Assembly: GCA_030144725.1 (NCBI GenBank)
Contig: JASKMD010000030.1
Span: 3,210,747 to 3,274,746 of the forward strand
Direction of reading: 5' to 3'
DNA: 64,000 nucleotides
Origin: Haematococcus lacustris
Taxonomy: Eukaryota > Chlorophyta > Chlorophyceae > Chlamydomonadales > Haematococcaceae
The notes beneath the pieces were generated by a model. That model had not been told where the DNA came from, ran no database searches, and saw nothing but the letters and a program-made list of their open reading frames with translations. The translations under genes were made by a program, and so were the position numbers. This document shows positions 20,827 through 31,425 of this stretch, in pieces (position 1 is the first letter of the stretch; every line of letters begins with the position of its first letter).

Positions 20827-23800
20827 CTATGAGGGTGCAACCTTAGGCTCGAGGAGCAGCATCTCCTGCCCTCCCTGGCCCAGCCCCAGTGCTTGCAACG
20901 ACAAGGGAGCACTGACTGACGACTGCAGCCCTGGTGCCACTCCCGCTGCCGTAGCCCCGCCGCTGCCACTCCTCCCTACCTCACCCCCCACACTGCCACA
21001 TGGCACCGTACCCGGCACCTCCTCCTGCTGCTGCTGCTGCTGCACTGGCTCCTGCAGTTTCCCATGGCCTGTCAAACCGTGCGCCATCATTGGCGACCGC
21101 TCCTGCCCTCCCTGGCTGCCAATGTTGGGTGCGGCGGGGCGTGAGATGCGGCGCCGAGGATATAGTGTGACCAGGTCATACTGATCCCCACCTGCTAGGC
21201 CCGCCGGCCCCTTGGCGTCCACAAAGTCGAACAGCTGGGCCACAGGGGCGGAAAGGAGGAAGCGGCGGCTGAGCCTGGCCCCATCAGGCAGGCGGAAGCC
21301 ACACACCACGGTGGGTTCAGGGCCAGAGGCTGAGGGCTCTGGCGGCAGGGCGGCCTCCAGGGCAGCCAGCAGCTGCTGCTGGGCGGTGGCGGCGGCCTGG
21401 GCAGCCTGGGTGGCGGCAGCCTGCTGGCGGGCCTGTGGGCAGGGCATGGAACAATGCGAGGTTGGCAGCAGTGGGCTGTACTGGGCCGCAGCAGGGTCAG
21501 TAGGCGGAGGGAGGTTAGAGGAAGGGGATCGGGAAAAGTGGTCGACTAAAGGAGAAAGGATAACAGCGAAACGTGGTAGAAATGGGTTGCAAGGGGGGAA
21601 GAGTCATAGTATAAGATTAATGAGGAAAGTCCCGTAAGAAAACGGCGTGCATCACAAAAATTCCGTCCGCTTGGGATCCTTCCCCCGTGTGGAGTTGAAC
21701 CCAAACCTTGACAGTAACTCACTCTGCAACCATTGCACTGTCATCACACAGAGGAGAGAGGAGAGCACGCAGAGCAGTCTAAGGGGAGCTCCAGGCCCCC
21801 TTCCCAATACCTGCTCCTCTGCTGCTGCCGCCACTGCCGCTGCCATGGCTTGCAGCTCAGCCTCACGCGCTGCCTTGGCTGCAGCCAGGGCCTCTGCGCT
21901 GCGCCGCTGCTGCTCCTCCCACTCCCGTACCTGCAGCCAGCAGCAGCCGACCGACCAGCCAGCCTTGGTTAGTGTAACTTCTTCAAGTGAGAAGATCTGC
22001 CATCTCAGAGTGCTTCGACCTGCTGCCCCTTTTATTGCATGCGACTATATCAATGCCAGGGTCGGAGGGCAGCAGGGGTGGAGGGCAGGTATGGTGGGGG
22101 GCAGCAGGGGAGGGGTTTACAAGGAGTGACAAGGGCAGGGCAGTGGGGGGTGGGGGCGCACCAATGCCTCCGTCTCCTCTGATGCCACCACCTCAGCCTC
22201 CATGTCTGTGTCAATCAGGCTGACTGCCCGGGAGGGCTGCAGCTCAATGACCTGCGGGTCAGGGGGTGGGGGAGGGGAGAGCAGGGGAGAGCAGGGGAGA
22301 GCAGGGGAGGGCAGGCGTGCCTGTGAGTCAGCCTGGCTGCCACCTCATCTTCACTAGCTGCCACCTGGTGCGCCTGATTGCCTGACCAGCTGACTTTCAA
22401 CAGCCTGGCTAGCAGACTGCCTGGCTGGCCGGCTGGCTGATTGGCTGGCTGCCTGGCTAGTGGACTGGCTTGCTGGCATGTTGGCTGGCTGCTATGCTAG
22501 CAGGCTGGGCCGCCTGGCTGCCAGGCTGGCTTGCCTTGAGGTCGTAGGCGTGGCCAGCGTGGTCCACCCGCAGCACATCCCCCTCAGTCAGGGTGGCGTG
22601 GCGCATGAGGCAGGCCTCAAGCACCTCCCGCACCTCCCCCCCCACAGCCTCGTGGAAGCCACGGGTGAGGGGCTGGAACCGCACGAAGCTGCCCTTGTCT
22701 AGGCGCCGGTAGCGCACCTCCACCGCCCCCTGGGCCGCCCCACTGTGCCCAAACAGGCACTGCCGCACCTGGCAAGGGGGTGGGGCACAGGGCAGGTGGG
22801 GGGGCTGTAGGGCACCCAAGGAAGGGGAAGGCCGCCAGGGCAGGGCAGGGCAGGGCTAAGGAGGCCTAGGGCAGGGGCAGGGGAGGGCAGGGGAGTGCTG
22901 GGGAGGGCAGGGGAGGGCAGGGAAGGGCAGGAGAGGGGAAGCTGGAAGGGGGAGGAGTGAGGACTCAGCCAATCCAGCCCTTGCTGCAAGAGGCTGCGTG
23001 CCACACTCGCAGCCACACCAGCAGCCTATGGAGCCCCTTTTGGAGGTGCCCTTTGGAGGCTTGCCCTTTGAAGGTGCAAGAGTGAGTGACATCGCCTCCT
23101 GGGTATAAGTAGCTATTAGCAGGTATGAGCAGATATGAGCCTAGTGGCGCAATGCCTCCGAGGAAGCGGCCCAGTACCGCGGAGCAAGAGGTTTTGGAGG
23201 TGCCCTTTGGTGGCGCCCACTGGAACTGTGCTGGTGGCCAGAGCAGGGAGCTCTGCCAGCCAAGGGCAAGGAGTATCCAGGCTTGGGGTACAAGCGAGTG
23301 CGAGACAAGCCACCCAAGACCCAGCCTGCTGTGGCACAGTAGTGTGCGCCCCCCCTCTTGAGCTGTTGTCAGCTTACACTTAGTGCATGCAAGACATGCC
23401 AACTCTACATCATAGCCCTCTAGGTCAGGCAATGCTGTAGGTGGTAGGCGACCATGACCATGTGTACGCCATGTTATTGCCATGTGTATGCCATGTGCAA
23501 GCCATGTGCATGCCATGTGATGGGAAGTCCACACAGGAAAAAACACCGTTTTGTAGGGAGCTACACTGAGTGTTCCACTGCAATGAAGGCTCAAGGTTGA
23601 GGGCCGAGGTGCTGCAAGTGGCTGAAAGAAGTGGCTGAGGCTGCTCTTTCCCTGCCGCACCTGCAGGCTGTGCCAGGCCTTGACCAGGCTTCCACCAGGC
23701 CACCCCTCCTCCCTCCGCACCTTGGCCTGGCCTTATCGCCTGTCTCCTGTCCCTGGCAGGCTATGATGTAGACCCCCTACAGCCCCTGGACACCGGCTGC

Positions 23801-25091
23801 TGCCCCTGCCCCTTGCTGTGCTCATCCACCCAGTGGCCAACCCCCTACACTTCCTCTATGGTGACCACCTCCAGCGTTGCTCTGACGCGTGACCGCCCTG
23901 TGGCTGACCCTGTGGCTAACCAGGTCGGCTGCTAATAAAGAGCGCCCCCTACCTGGCCTTCATCCCCCACCTGTCCTGGCAAGATATGCTGGGACATCTC
24001 CACGTTTCCCCTACCTTCCTCTGCTATCCCATTCAACACCCCCCCCCCCCCCTTCCTTCTTCACTCACAATCCCGCCCTTTCAAACACCCCTAACCTTTG
24101 CAGGCAGTGCAATGACGCCGTCAGGTGTGGAGAAGGCCAGCACTCCTGCATGCGTGCGCTGCCCAGTGGCCAGGGAGCGCAGCTCAAACAGCAGGGCACC
24201 ATTCTTGCTGGCGTCCTGCGCCATCAGCTGGTGGCTCAGAGAGGCTGGCAGCAGCACCTGCACCGGCACCAAGCAGTTGACGCGGGGGCGGGGGCAGGGG
24301 CGGGGGTGGGGGCGGGGGCAGGGGCAGGGGCGGGGGCGGGGGCGGGGGCAGGGGCAGGGGCAGGGGGAGGGGCAGGGGCAGGGGCAGGGGCAGGGGCAGG
24401 GGCAGGGGCAGGGGCAGGGGCAGGGGCAGGGGCAGGGGCAGGGGCAGGGGCAGGGGCAGGGGCAGGGGCAGGGGCAGGGGCAGGGGCAGGGGCAGGGGCA
24501 GGGGCAGGGGCAGGGGCAGGGGCAGGGGCAGGGGCAGGGGCAGGGGCAGGGGCAGGGGCAGGGGCAGGGGCAGGGGCAGGGGCAGGGGCAGGGGCAGGGC
24601 AGATTGCGGTGACATGCATGTCAGGCACCTTGTCAGCACTGCGCTTAATGCCTCGTGCTTCGCCTGAAGCATCATCGTCCACTGCTTGCAGGGTCACATG
24701 CAGGGCCACGCCCCTGTTGTGCTCCAGCTCCTCCTCTGCCTCTCGTTGTGCCTGCAACGCCAGGGGTAGGTGCTAACCAGGCAGTGCCAAGTGCACGCCT
24801 TACTGCACACCTTGCTGCTGACTGGCTCATGCCTGTTGGCACTGCGGAGACAACAGCCGCTGCTGCTGCTGCTCCTATCACTACTGCCACACCACACCTG
24901 ACCTGTTCAGCTGCTGCAGCCTCTGCAAGCTTCCGCTGCCGGGTCTCCTCTTCTCTTGCGCGTTCTCTTTCCCGCTCACGCTCTCTCAACTGTCTCTCTT
25001 TCTCGATGCGATTCTTCTCCTTCTGTATAGCTGCATGCTGGTCTGTTAGGAGCCTAGCTTGCCTGGCCTTCAGCTCAGAGGTGCTGAACAT
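20827..25091 (-). CDS. UFD1-type protein fused to a UBX domain (Cdc48/p97 cofactor)
   Basis: Seven exons: 25091-24903, 24751-24629, 24257-24096, 22768-22535, 22251-22162, 21930-21811, 21432-20827. All are exact codon multiples and give 507 aa. Residues 1-100 are a charged coiled coil (Arg/Glu repeats after MFSTSELKARQARLL). About 105-270 match the UFD1 N-domain of plant PRLI-interacting-factor-K proteins: VLLPASLSHQLM, HAGVLAFSTPDGVIALP, VEVRYRRLDKGSFVRFQP, LRRHATLT-like LMRHATLTEGDVLRV and VIELQPSRAVSLIDTDME. About 270-340 is a second coiled coil. From ~340 a UBX domain reads CGFRLPDGARLSRRFLL, FDFVDAKG and DQYDLVTLYPRR, is split by a ~80-residue Gln/Gly insertion, then ends LSLQALGLGQGGQEMLLLEP. 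UFD1 and UBX modules both serve the Cdc48 unfoldase in ubiquitin-dependent degradation. The intron after 22535 uses a GC donor (AAG|GCAAGC). Confidence 0.85.
22261..22312. repeat. Short GGGGAGAGCAG tandem repeat
   Basis: Four near-identical 11-bp units in an intron of the UFD1-UBX gene. Non-coding. Confidence 0.7.
23555..23617. repeat. Dispersed ~60-bp repeat (partner 17196-17270)
   Basis: Matches the repeat in the cyanase intron. Just upstream (23455-23525) are five imperfect GCCATGTG(TA/CA) units. Confidence 0.6.
24283..24599. repeat. (GGGGCA)n array with GGGGCG variants, ~52 units
   Basis: Lies wholly inside intron 2 of the UFD1-UBX gene. The transcript strand is TGCCCC, so the G-rich strand is the template. 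The left 80 bp mix GGGGCG and GGGGTG variants; the right part is homogeneous. Confidence 0.95.
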
Positions 25092-25105
25092 GGCCTGTCA
25101 CAGTT

Positions 25106-25558
25106 TTATGCTGTTTGCTGCAGGCTGGGAGGCAGCTCAGCTTTGCACGATGCCTTCGAATAGAGGCCCTGCGTACAAGCACCTTGTCGTGAGTAGTGCA
25201 TGGTAGTTCGTGTCAGCTCGTGTTGCCACAAAACAAACTCACCTTTTCGCACGAGTTTCAAAAGCGCGAACACGACAACATCGGGGCAAGTGGTGTGCTG
25301 CGGCTGCGGCTTTGGCGGTCTATACCCGTCAATGAACGCCATGACGTTGCTACCGCTTCGCATGGTCATAGGCTCATGTTCCGACAAGGAGTCCCCAACA
25401 TGGGGTTGGTAATCTTCATGCAAGTACTCGCTACGAAGTGCACCGATTTCGGTAGCGTTTGTTGCATTGGCACCTGCGAAACACTCCGCATCTACTGGCA
25501 AGCGGCGCGTTAATCCTTGCATCAGAGTCCGTGCCGGCGCAAGCGAGCACGGACACAC
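25106..25558 (-). CDS. Conserved minus-strand frame of the mobile element (uncertain)
   Basis: An open frame containing RSEYLHEDYQPHVGDS and SGSNVMAFIDGYRPP. The segment around EYLHEDYQPHVG is also readable on the minus strand of copy 3 (NAIENSEVLREYLHEDY) and, with stops, copy 1. SGSNVMA recurs at 27800 upstream of the Fanzor-like gene. This suggests a once-translated product. It sits in the ~100-300 bp just upstream of the UFD1-UBX start. No domain recognised. Confidence 0.3.
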   Translation of the reverse strand: MCPCSLAPARTLMQGLTRRLPVDAECFAGANATNATEIGALRSEYLHEDYQPHVGDSLSEHEPMTMRSGSNVMAFIDGYRPPKPQPQHTTCPDVVVFALLKLVRKGEFVLWQHELTRTTMHYSRQGACTQGLYSKASCKAELPPSLQQTA

Positions 25559-27450
25559 CTCAGCTGCTCACAACCGATTGCTATAGTGGTATGTAACGGC
25601 ATCAGTGATGGAGCTGCGCCTGCTATCGAGCCAGAAGTACAATCTAAATTCAGCCCGCCAGGCTTGCTCCGCGAGCCTTTCATTGCTGCAGGCGGTGTCG
25701 GAAGACCGTCTTGGGGCCAGTGATGACTGGACATTGCATCAAACGCGCAGGGTTATGTGGGAGGTGCGTTCCTCTCTCACGCCAGTCACACAGAAAAGTA
25801 CCTCCTTGCACAAATCGGCATGTTGTAAGCTGACCACTGTGACTTTTTAGAATATCGAGTCATTAAACTGTTCGTAACTCTACGACACAGCTGCTGGAAA
25901 AGAAAGCACGGCAGTTCATCAATCAGGCCCGCCGTAATTGACTTTGGCGTGACCCGACTCTGCCTTGCAGAGTTGACTAGCCTACTCCGACCGCCTGGAC
26001 CCTGCCCCCTGGACCCTGCCCCCTGGACCCTGCCCCACCACGCACCCCCTTGCAGCCCCACCACCTCCCAGCCTACTCCGACCGTAGAAGCCTGCCAGCC
26101 CCTCCCACCCCCTCCCAGCCCCCTCACTGCCCCGCCACCCCCTCCCACCCCCTCCCACCCCTTCCCACCCCTTCCCAGCCCCTCCCACCCCCCACCCACC
26201 CCCTCCCACCACCTCCCAGCCTCCCCACCCCCCACCCACCCCCTCCCACCTCCTCCCAGCCCCTCCCACCCCCCCCTGAGCCCCTCACTGCCCCGCCAAC
26301 CTTTCCCACCCCCTCCCAGCCCCTCCCAGCCCCTCCCAGCCCCTCCACCCCCTCCCACCCCCTCCCAGCCCCTCTCAACCCCGCCACCCCCACCCCGCCA
26401 CCCCTTGGCCCTAGCAAGTCATTGCAAGACGCAAACCCATGGGTCGGCATGGGTGGCAGCGTGATCATCTTGCAGCACTTGTAAAGTCACCAAGGGCTGC
26501 TCATCTGCACAGTCCTAATGGCTTGAAAGCCACAGCAAGGAAGGCTGAGGCTATCGCAAAGGAGGTGCAGGCAGAGAATGAGCTGCTGATGACCGAGGCT
26601 CAGTTACTACATGCTATTGAGGAGGTCCTTGCTGCCAAAATGCTAGCCTAGCCTTGACTAGTCTAGCCTTGACTAGCCTAGCCTAGCCTTGACTAGCCTT
26701 GACTAGCCTAGCCTTGACTAGCCTAGCCTTGACTAGCCTTGACTAGCCTTGACTAGCCTTGACTTGACTAGCCTTGACTTGACTAGCCTTGACTAGCCTT
26801 GACTAGCCTAGCCTTGACTAGCCTACTCCGACCGCCTGGACCCTGCTCCTGGGCTGCCCACCCCTCCTGCTGCCCCCCCCTTGGCAGCAGCTGGCAGCTG
26901 CTGCTGGTGCCGCCCCTGGCATGCTCACCCCTCCATCTGAGCAGCAGAGGGCCACAGCGGAGCTGTACACGAGCTTGACACGCAAGCGGGGGGCGGGCGG
27001 GAGGGATCGGACCCAACATGTCGAGGAAGGTAACATAGCAATGGCATACACACCTTGTGAGGCATTGCAGAGTGGCCAGGCCAACAGTATTGCTCACGAA
27101 GGGGTCAAGCATCGCAGCAACCTTGCATATTTCTGAGCATGGGTGGAGGGGCGCTGTTACATCGGTTTGGCATGCCATGTGAACCGTTTTGACTGCGGCG
27201 ACTGTCCCTCACTATGTGCAGGTGCTCCTGGGCCACGTCGGTCGCGGCGGTCTCTCGCGGCGAGGCCCGCATGAGCAAAAAGTGCATGGATTTTAATGTG
27301 AAGGTTTGAGCCGCCATAGCACCTAGCACACTGCACAGTATTTAAATGATACAAGCTGCACCGCATAGCTGAAAGAGTCCTCTATCCGGCGTCGTTTTGA
27401 TTACCAGGGGTCAGTTTCCTGTCATTTTCTGTTAGTTGGGGACACCGAAG
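25385..27450 (+). mobile_element. Unclassified ~2 kb repeat-family element, copy 2
   Basis: Colinear with copy 1 (see shared blocks there). The filler between blocks differs: a (CCCACCCCCT)-rich tract at 26100-26400 and a TAGCCTTGAC repeat at 26640-26820 instead of the 66-bp minisatellite. The 3' block GATTACCAGGGGTCAGTTT..GTTAGTTGGGGACACC ends near 27450. Its plus-strand frame (26439-26651) encodes HLAALVKSPRAAHLHSPNG and AENELLMTEAQLLHAIEEVL, then, after the filler, TRKRGAGGRDRTQHVEEG and AYTPCEALQSGQ. A later in-frame stop shows decay. Confidence 0.75.
26640..26825. repeat. TAGCCTTGAC tandem repeat
   Basis: About 15 imperfect 10- to 15-bp units of GCCTTGACTA and GCCTAGCC, within element copy 2. 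Non-coding. Confidence 0.85.
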
Positions 27451-27905
27451 TTTTGTTTGCATTGCTCAAGGCTTTATGAGTGGCAGCTCGATGATCTCGG
27501 ATTCAGGGATGGCCTGAATGGCTGATGCACCCTGCAGCATAGTATTGTCACAGCAGGGCAACAGATCCGAAAGTTTAGGATCTATCGGTAATGGGCAGCA
27601 GCATCACAACCTGGGAATGGCATGTCCTTTGAAGTAGTGAACTGCCCGCCCCGTGATGTACTCTGCTGCTACACTAGTGTCAGGGGGAGTCAGGCACGTC
27701 AAATGCGGGCTCTCGTGGATGTAAGTGAGTTTACAGTTGAGGAAGAATAAGGGCAGCCTTTGGAGGTCTATACCCGTCAATGAACGGATGGTGCAAGCCA
27801 TGACGTTGCTACCGCTCAGGGGCACACACAGGGGCGGTTGACGTTTTTTGTGTGACAAACACGAAAATCCTTAGTATATGTTGCTGCCTCGCGTTGCTAT
27901 TGTTT
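27451..27905. other. 5' flank of the Fanzor-like gene
   Basis: No gene on the plus strand. It contains CTATACCCGTCAATGAACG..CCATGACGTTGCTACCG (27767-27817), also present at 25316-25357 upstream of element copy 2. A minus-strand frame with SGSNVMA reads through it. Probably the promoter and left part of the Fanzor-bearing element. Confidence 0.4.
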
Positions 27906-30760
27906 ATGGCGAGGAAGAAGAGACGAACCAGTGTGGGTGGGCCTAGAGCAGTGCCGGAGGACCCCGACTTCGACATAGTTGACCGCGACGAGGCAGGCCA
28001 ACCCGACTTGACCGAGGCACAGCGCAAAAGGAAGGCTTCAGGAGAGGCCCGCGCTGCCCGCAGCAGGGACAATACGTTCCACGCAAGAAAGGCCAAGTTA
28101 GCCCACCTCATCGACCACCTCCCGCAAGCGCTTTGGGACGCCTTCCTTGACAAGGCTGTGCGCCCACGAGTGAAGGACATCAGCGAGCGGGGGGTGATTG
28201 GCAGCCTGCTGTTGGGCTTCCTCGTGCGCGACTTGTTTACCCTGCACGTAGCCGACCAGCTTGACGCGCAAGGCCAGCCACTGTCATACACAGACACAGA
28301 CATCCCAGTCTCCGCAGCAGACATCCCGAACCTGAGCTGCAGGAATCTGTACCTACAGCTGTGCCGCGGCCTGCCCGGAGAGGGCGAGAATACTCAGCCA
28401 AACGCAGCAGTCGCTGCCGTGTTGGCCGCGCACCCCGACCTCTGTGCCCGCCTCGAAGCTATCCCCCGCAACCTGTCCGACACCAACATGGTAGACCACG
28501 TCGGCAAGCAGCTGGAGACAGCTTTTAGCAACATGCTCACGCTGTTGTTCGCTGGCAGGCTGAAGAAGTCAGTGTCCCTGGCCGGGGCCAAGGTCCTGCT
28601 GGGCACCAACGAGCACCAGCGCCGATTCGGGGTGAGGGGGCTGGTTGGTGGGCACCTGCCAGCCTGGTCCAAGCGGCAGTGCACCTACGTGCGCCGTATG
28701 GTGTGCGGGTTGGAGGTCACCTGGCTGGTGGGGGAGGGTGGGGTGGTGGTGACTGCAGCCATGCAGGCTGAGGTGGCTTTGCAGCGGAGCCTACTGGGGC
28801 TGGGGGAGGGGGAGAAGGTGGATGATGACTGGGTGGAGGACCCAGCAAACCGAGGCCGGCTGCTGCGCCATGCGGTGCACACCACCAGAGAGATGGAGGC
28901 AGCCATGGCAGCCTGGCTGCTTGATATGGTGCCTTGGGAGCAGTCTCAGCCCACCAACCTGTCGACGAGGCCCCCCCGCCCCCCCACTCCCTATGCCCTC
29001 ACCCCCACCAGCAAGTGCCGTGCTCGGCACATCTTCATCGACACCCGGGGCCTCTACGGCATGATGAGTGACGCCGGCATGCTGGGGGTGCTGACGGAGC
29101 AGGGGGTCACCTCCTTGGACAAGTTCAGGAACGGTGCCCTACCTGACCCAGCGGTGCCGGGCCACTACATCGAAGGGCCTGCAAACAGCAAGGTGAGTGC
29201 TCCTTGCTGTCAGGTACCAGCCTTTGCTCAGGCAGTTGCCATGTGTGTTGTCAACTGCCTTGTGCCTGCCTTGTGAGCCTTCAGCCAGCCTTCAGATGAG
29301 GTGCCTTGGTGGTGTTTATGGTGGCTGCAGGTGGCCAGCCGGTGGGATGCATTGCTACCTGACCCTCGCCGCCAAAAGCTCGCCAGCCCAAGCACAGATT
29401 CGATCAGGTCGTGCACACCGATGGAGTCGCCATCAGCGTGATGTTCCTGCGGCCCAAGCCTGCAGCGCCACCCGCCGAGCTGCCGCGGATGAGCAAGGGC
29501 ATGGGCGCAGTCAACCCACTGGCCCATCTTCACGCGGAGTGGCTTGGCGTGGACCCGGGCAAGACGAACATGGCCACGGTGGCGCACGAGGAGCGCAGCG
29601 CCGACGGCTCAGTGGTGTCAGTGCGCCACTGGACGCTTACAGCAGGTCAATACTACCGGGACAGCGGCATTACGCGGCAGGCCCAGGCGACCAAGACGTG
29701 GCTGGCCACGGTGAAGCCGCAGCTCACAGCCCTGTCAAAGGTCAGCAGCAAGCCCAGCTCGCTGGCCTCGTACCGGCAGTTCGCCGACACCGTCCTGGCG
29801 ACGTACGACGCCATGTGGGCAGAGGTCTCGAAGCCGCGCTGGGCCAACGCCAGTTTCAGGCTGTACTGTGGCAAGAAGCGCGTGGTTGCTTCGTTCTGGG
29901 CCAAGGTAAGGCCCAATAACCTTAACGCACGAGCTAGGCAGCAGCCAACCACAGTCAGCTCACCTGGCCAGCTGCTGCTGTTGCTGCCTCTGTTGCTGCT
30001 GCTATACCTGACCTGACACATGTGTGCCACTCTGTCTTGCTATATGTGACTGCAGGTCAAGAAGCAGGCACAGAAGCGGTGGCCGGACCGCATCCTGGCC
30101 CTGGCCTATGGGGCGGCTGGCTTCAACGGCAGTGGCACCATTGGCTGCAGGGGTGTCCCTGTCAGCCAGATGCAGAAGGAGGCAGTGAAGCAGTTCAGGC
30201 CAGAGCGTGTGGTGCTGGTGGATGAGTTCCGAACCAGCCGGGTCAGCTCAGCCGACAACACCCCCAGTGAGACCCTCCTTGACACGCCGCCTGAGTCCTT
30301 CACACGCCGCCTGGAGTCAAGGTGACTAGGTAGGGTCAAGATGAAAAATCTTACAAATGTGCATTGCCCCATGTGCCCACGCAGGTGGCTGCGGCCAGTG
30401 AAAAGCATGGCAAAGCGTTCCCAAGTCCGGGGCCTGATGTGCTTAACAAGCATCAACAACATCACCAGGTAAGCATTGACCCAACACTACAAATGTGCAT
30501 GACATGAGCATATCCCACATGCCATGACACATGAATTGACGTCATGCATCTTCCACACCATGTGCAGGTTCTATGACCGGGACGTGTCAGCCGCGCTGAA
30601 CATCCGCCGCTGTGCAGTCGGCCCAGGGCCTCGTCCCACTGAGCTGTGCTACTGGACTAACCGCCCAGCCATGCCAAAGCCAGGCCAGCCAGGCCAGGAG
30701 TGGGTGGAGATAGCCGACAAGCCCCTGTTGCTCAAGTGGCAGCGCAAGCTGCAGCAATAG
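27906..30760 (+). CDS. Fanzor-like (eukaryotic TnpB/OrfB) RNA-guided nuclease gene, frameshifted in exon 2
   Basis: Five exons: 27906-29192, 29331-29905, 30056-30321, 30385-30468, 30568-30760. The donors are GTGAGT, GTAAGG, GTGACT and GTAAGC. Start MARKKRRTSV, a basic nuclear-signal-like N-terminus; an upstream in-frame ATG at 27852 would add a hydrophobic leader and is unlikely. Exon 1 (429 codons) is the helical DNA/RNA-binding part. RuvC motifs are visible: I, EWLGVDPGKTNMATVA; II, RVVLVDEFRTSRVSS; III, RFYDRDVSAALNIRR. All three acidic residues are present. The zinc-ribbon cysteines expected after RTS are mostly missing (SSADN; one Cys in RGLMCLTS). Reading exon 2 from its acceptor meets a stop; the RuvC frame starts ~68 nt later, offset by 2 nt relative to the second copy. 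So it is either a pseudogene, an assembly error or an unrecognised splice site. Confidence 0.8.
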
Positions 30761-31425
30761 CCAGCTACAGCTCAAGACAATCCCAACAAAAAAAAAAACA
30801 AGGAACCCCTCACAAAGGGGATGTGTGTGGCACAGGCGCAGGCACTGGCAACAGGCACACACACCAGAAGGCTGAGCTGAAGTGGGCAGTAGGCACACTG
30901 TCGGTAGCCTTTACAATGATGAGCTTGCAGCCTGGTTCGATTCCAACTCATGAATTATTTTGGTGTAGCATGAGGGCTGTGGGGTTCAGGAGCTGAGGAA
31001 GAATTGCCTCACAGAAGTACCCTGCAGGGGAGTACCTGCCAGTGGGCAGAGCCCACCCCGGACAAACCGACTTTTTGTGTCACATGCGCTGATGTTTCTC
31101 GTCCTTTGGTAATAGTTGTCACGGTAATCGCACCAACGCTAGACTCGAGCAGCCAGAAACGCAAATGCTGAGCAAGTTGAACACGGGGCGCCATCACTGT
31201 CTTAGTGCTGCGCACACATCACATCAGGCTCCGTGTGTTGCGCCACACCCAAGACACACACAGCAGCCGCGCCCTGCTTTGTGTCGAGCGGCGTCATCCG
31301 ACCCCTACCAGGCGCGTCGCGGCACGTCGTGACTCCTGTGCTTCCTTCCTCCCACGACAACGTGATCCCCTCCCAGCCGCCATGCTGAAAAGCGCGTGAA
31401 GGCAGCGGCGTGCATTGGTGTGCAG
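30761..31425 (+). other. Fanzor 3' flank and upstream region of the CPP1-like gene
   Basis: Contains an A11 run (30788), a small hairpin CCCCT-cacaa-AGGGG (30806-30820) and GTGGGC-aga-GCCCAC (31034-31048). In Fanzor/TnpB loci the guide RNA comes from the 3' end of the gene and its flank, so it would be expected here; nothing in the sequence proves it. From 31205 an Arg/His/Ser-rich open frame (RRVAARRDSCASFLPRQR) could be the chloroplast transit peptide of the next gene, but its join to 31426 is not clear. Confidence 0.35.

Noticed and set aside
27852..27905. Upstream ATG for the Fanzor-like gene
   Set aside because: It would add a hydrophobic leader (ILSICCCLALLLF) to a nuclear nuclease. 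The ATG at 27906 starts with a basic segment as expected.
30915..30950. Possible tRNA T-arm (GGTTCGATTCC)
   Set aside because: The flanking T-stem pairs at only 3 of 5 positions, and no D-arm, anticodon arm or acceptor stem could be formed upstream.
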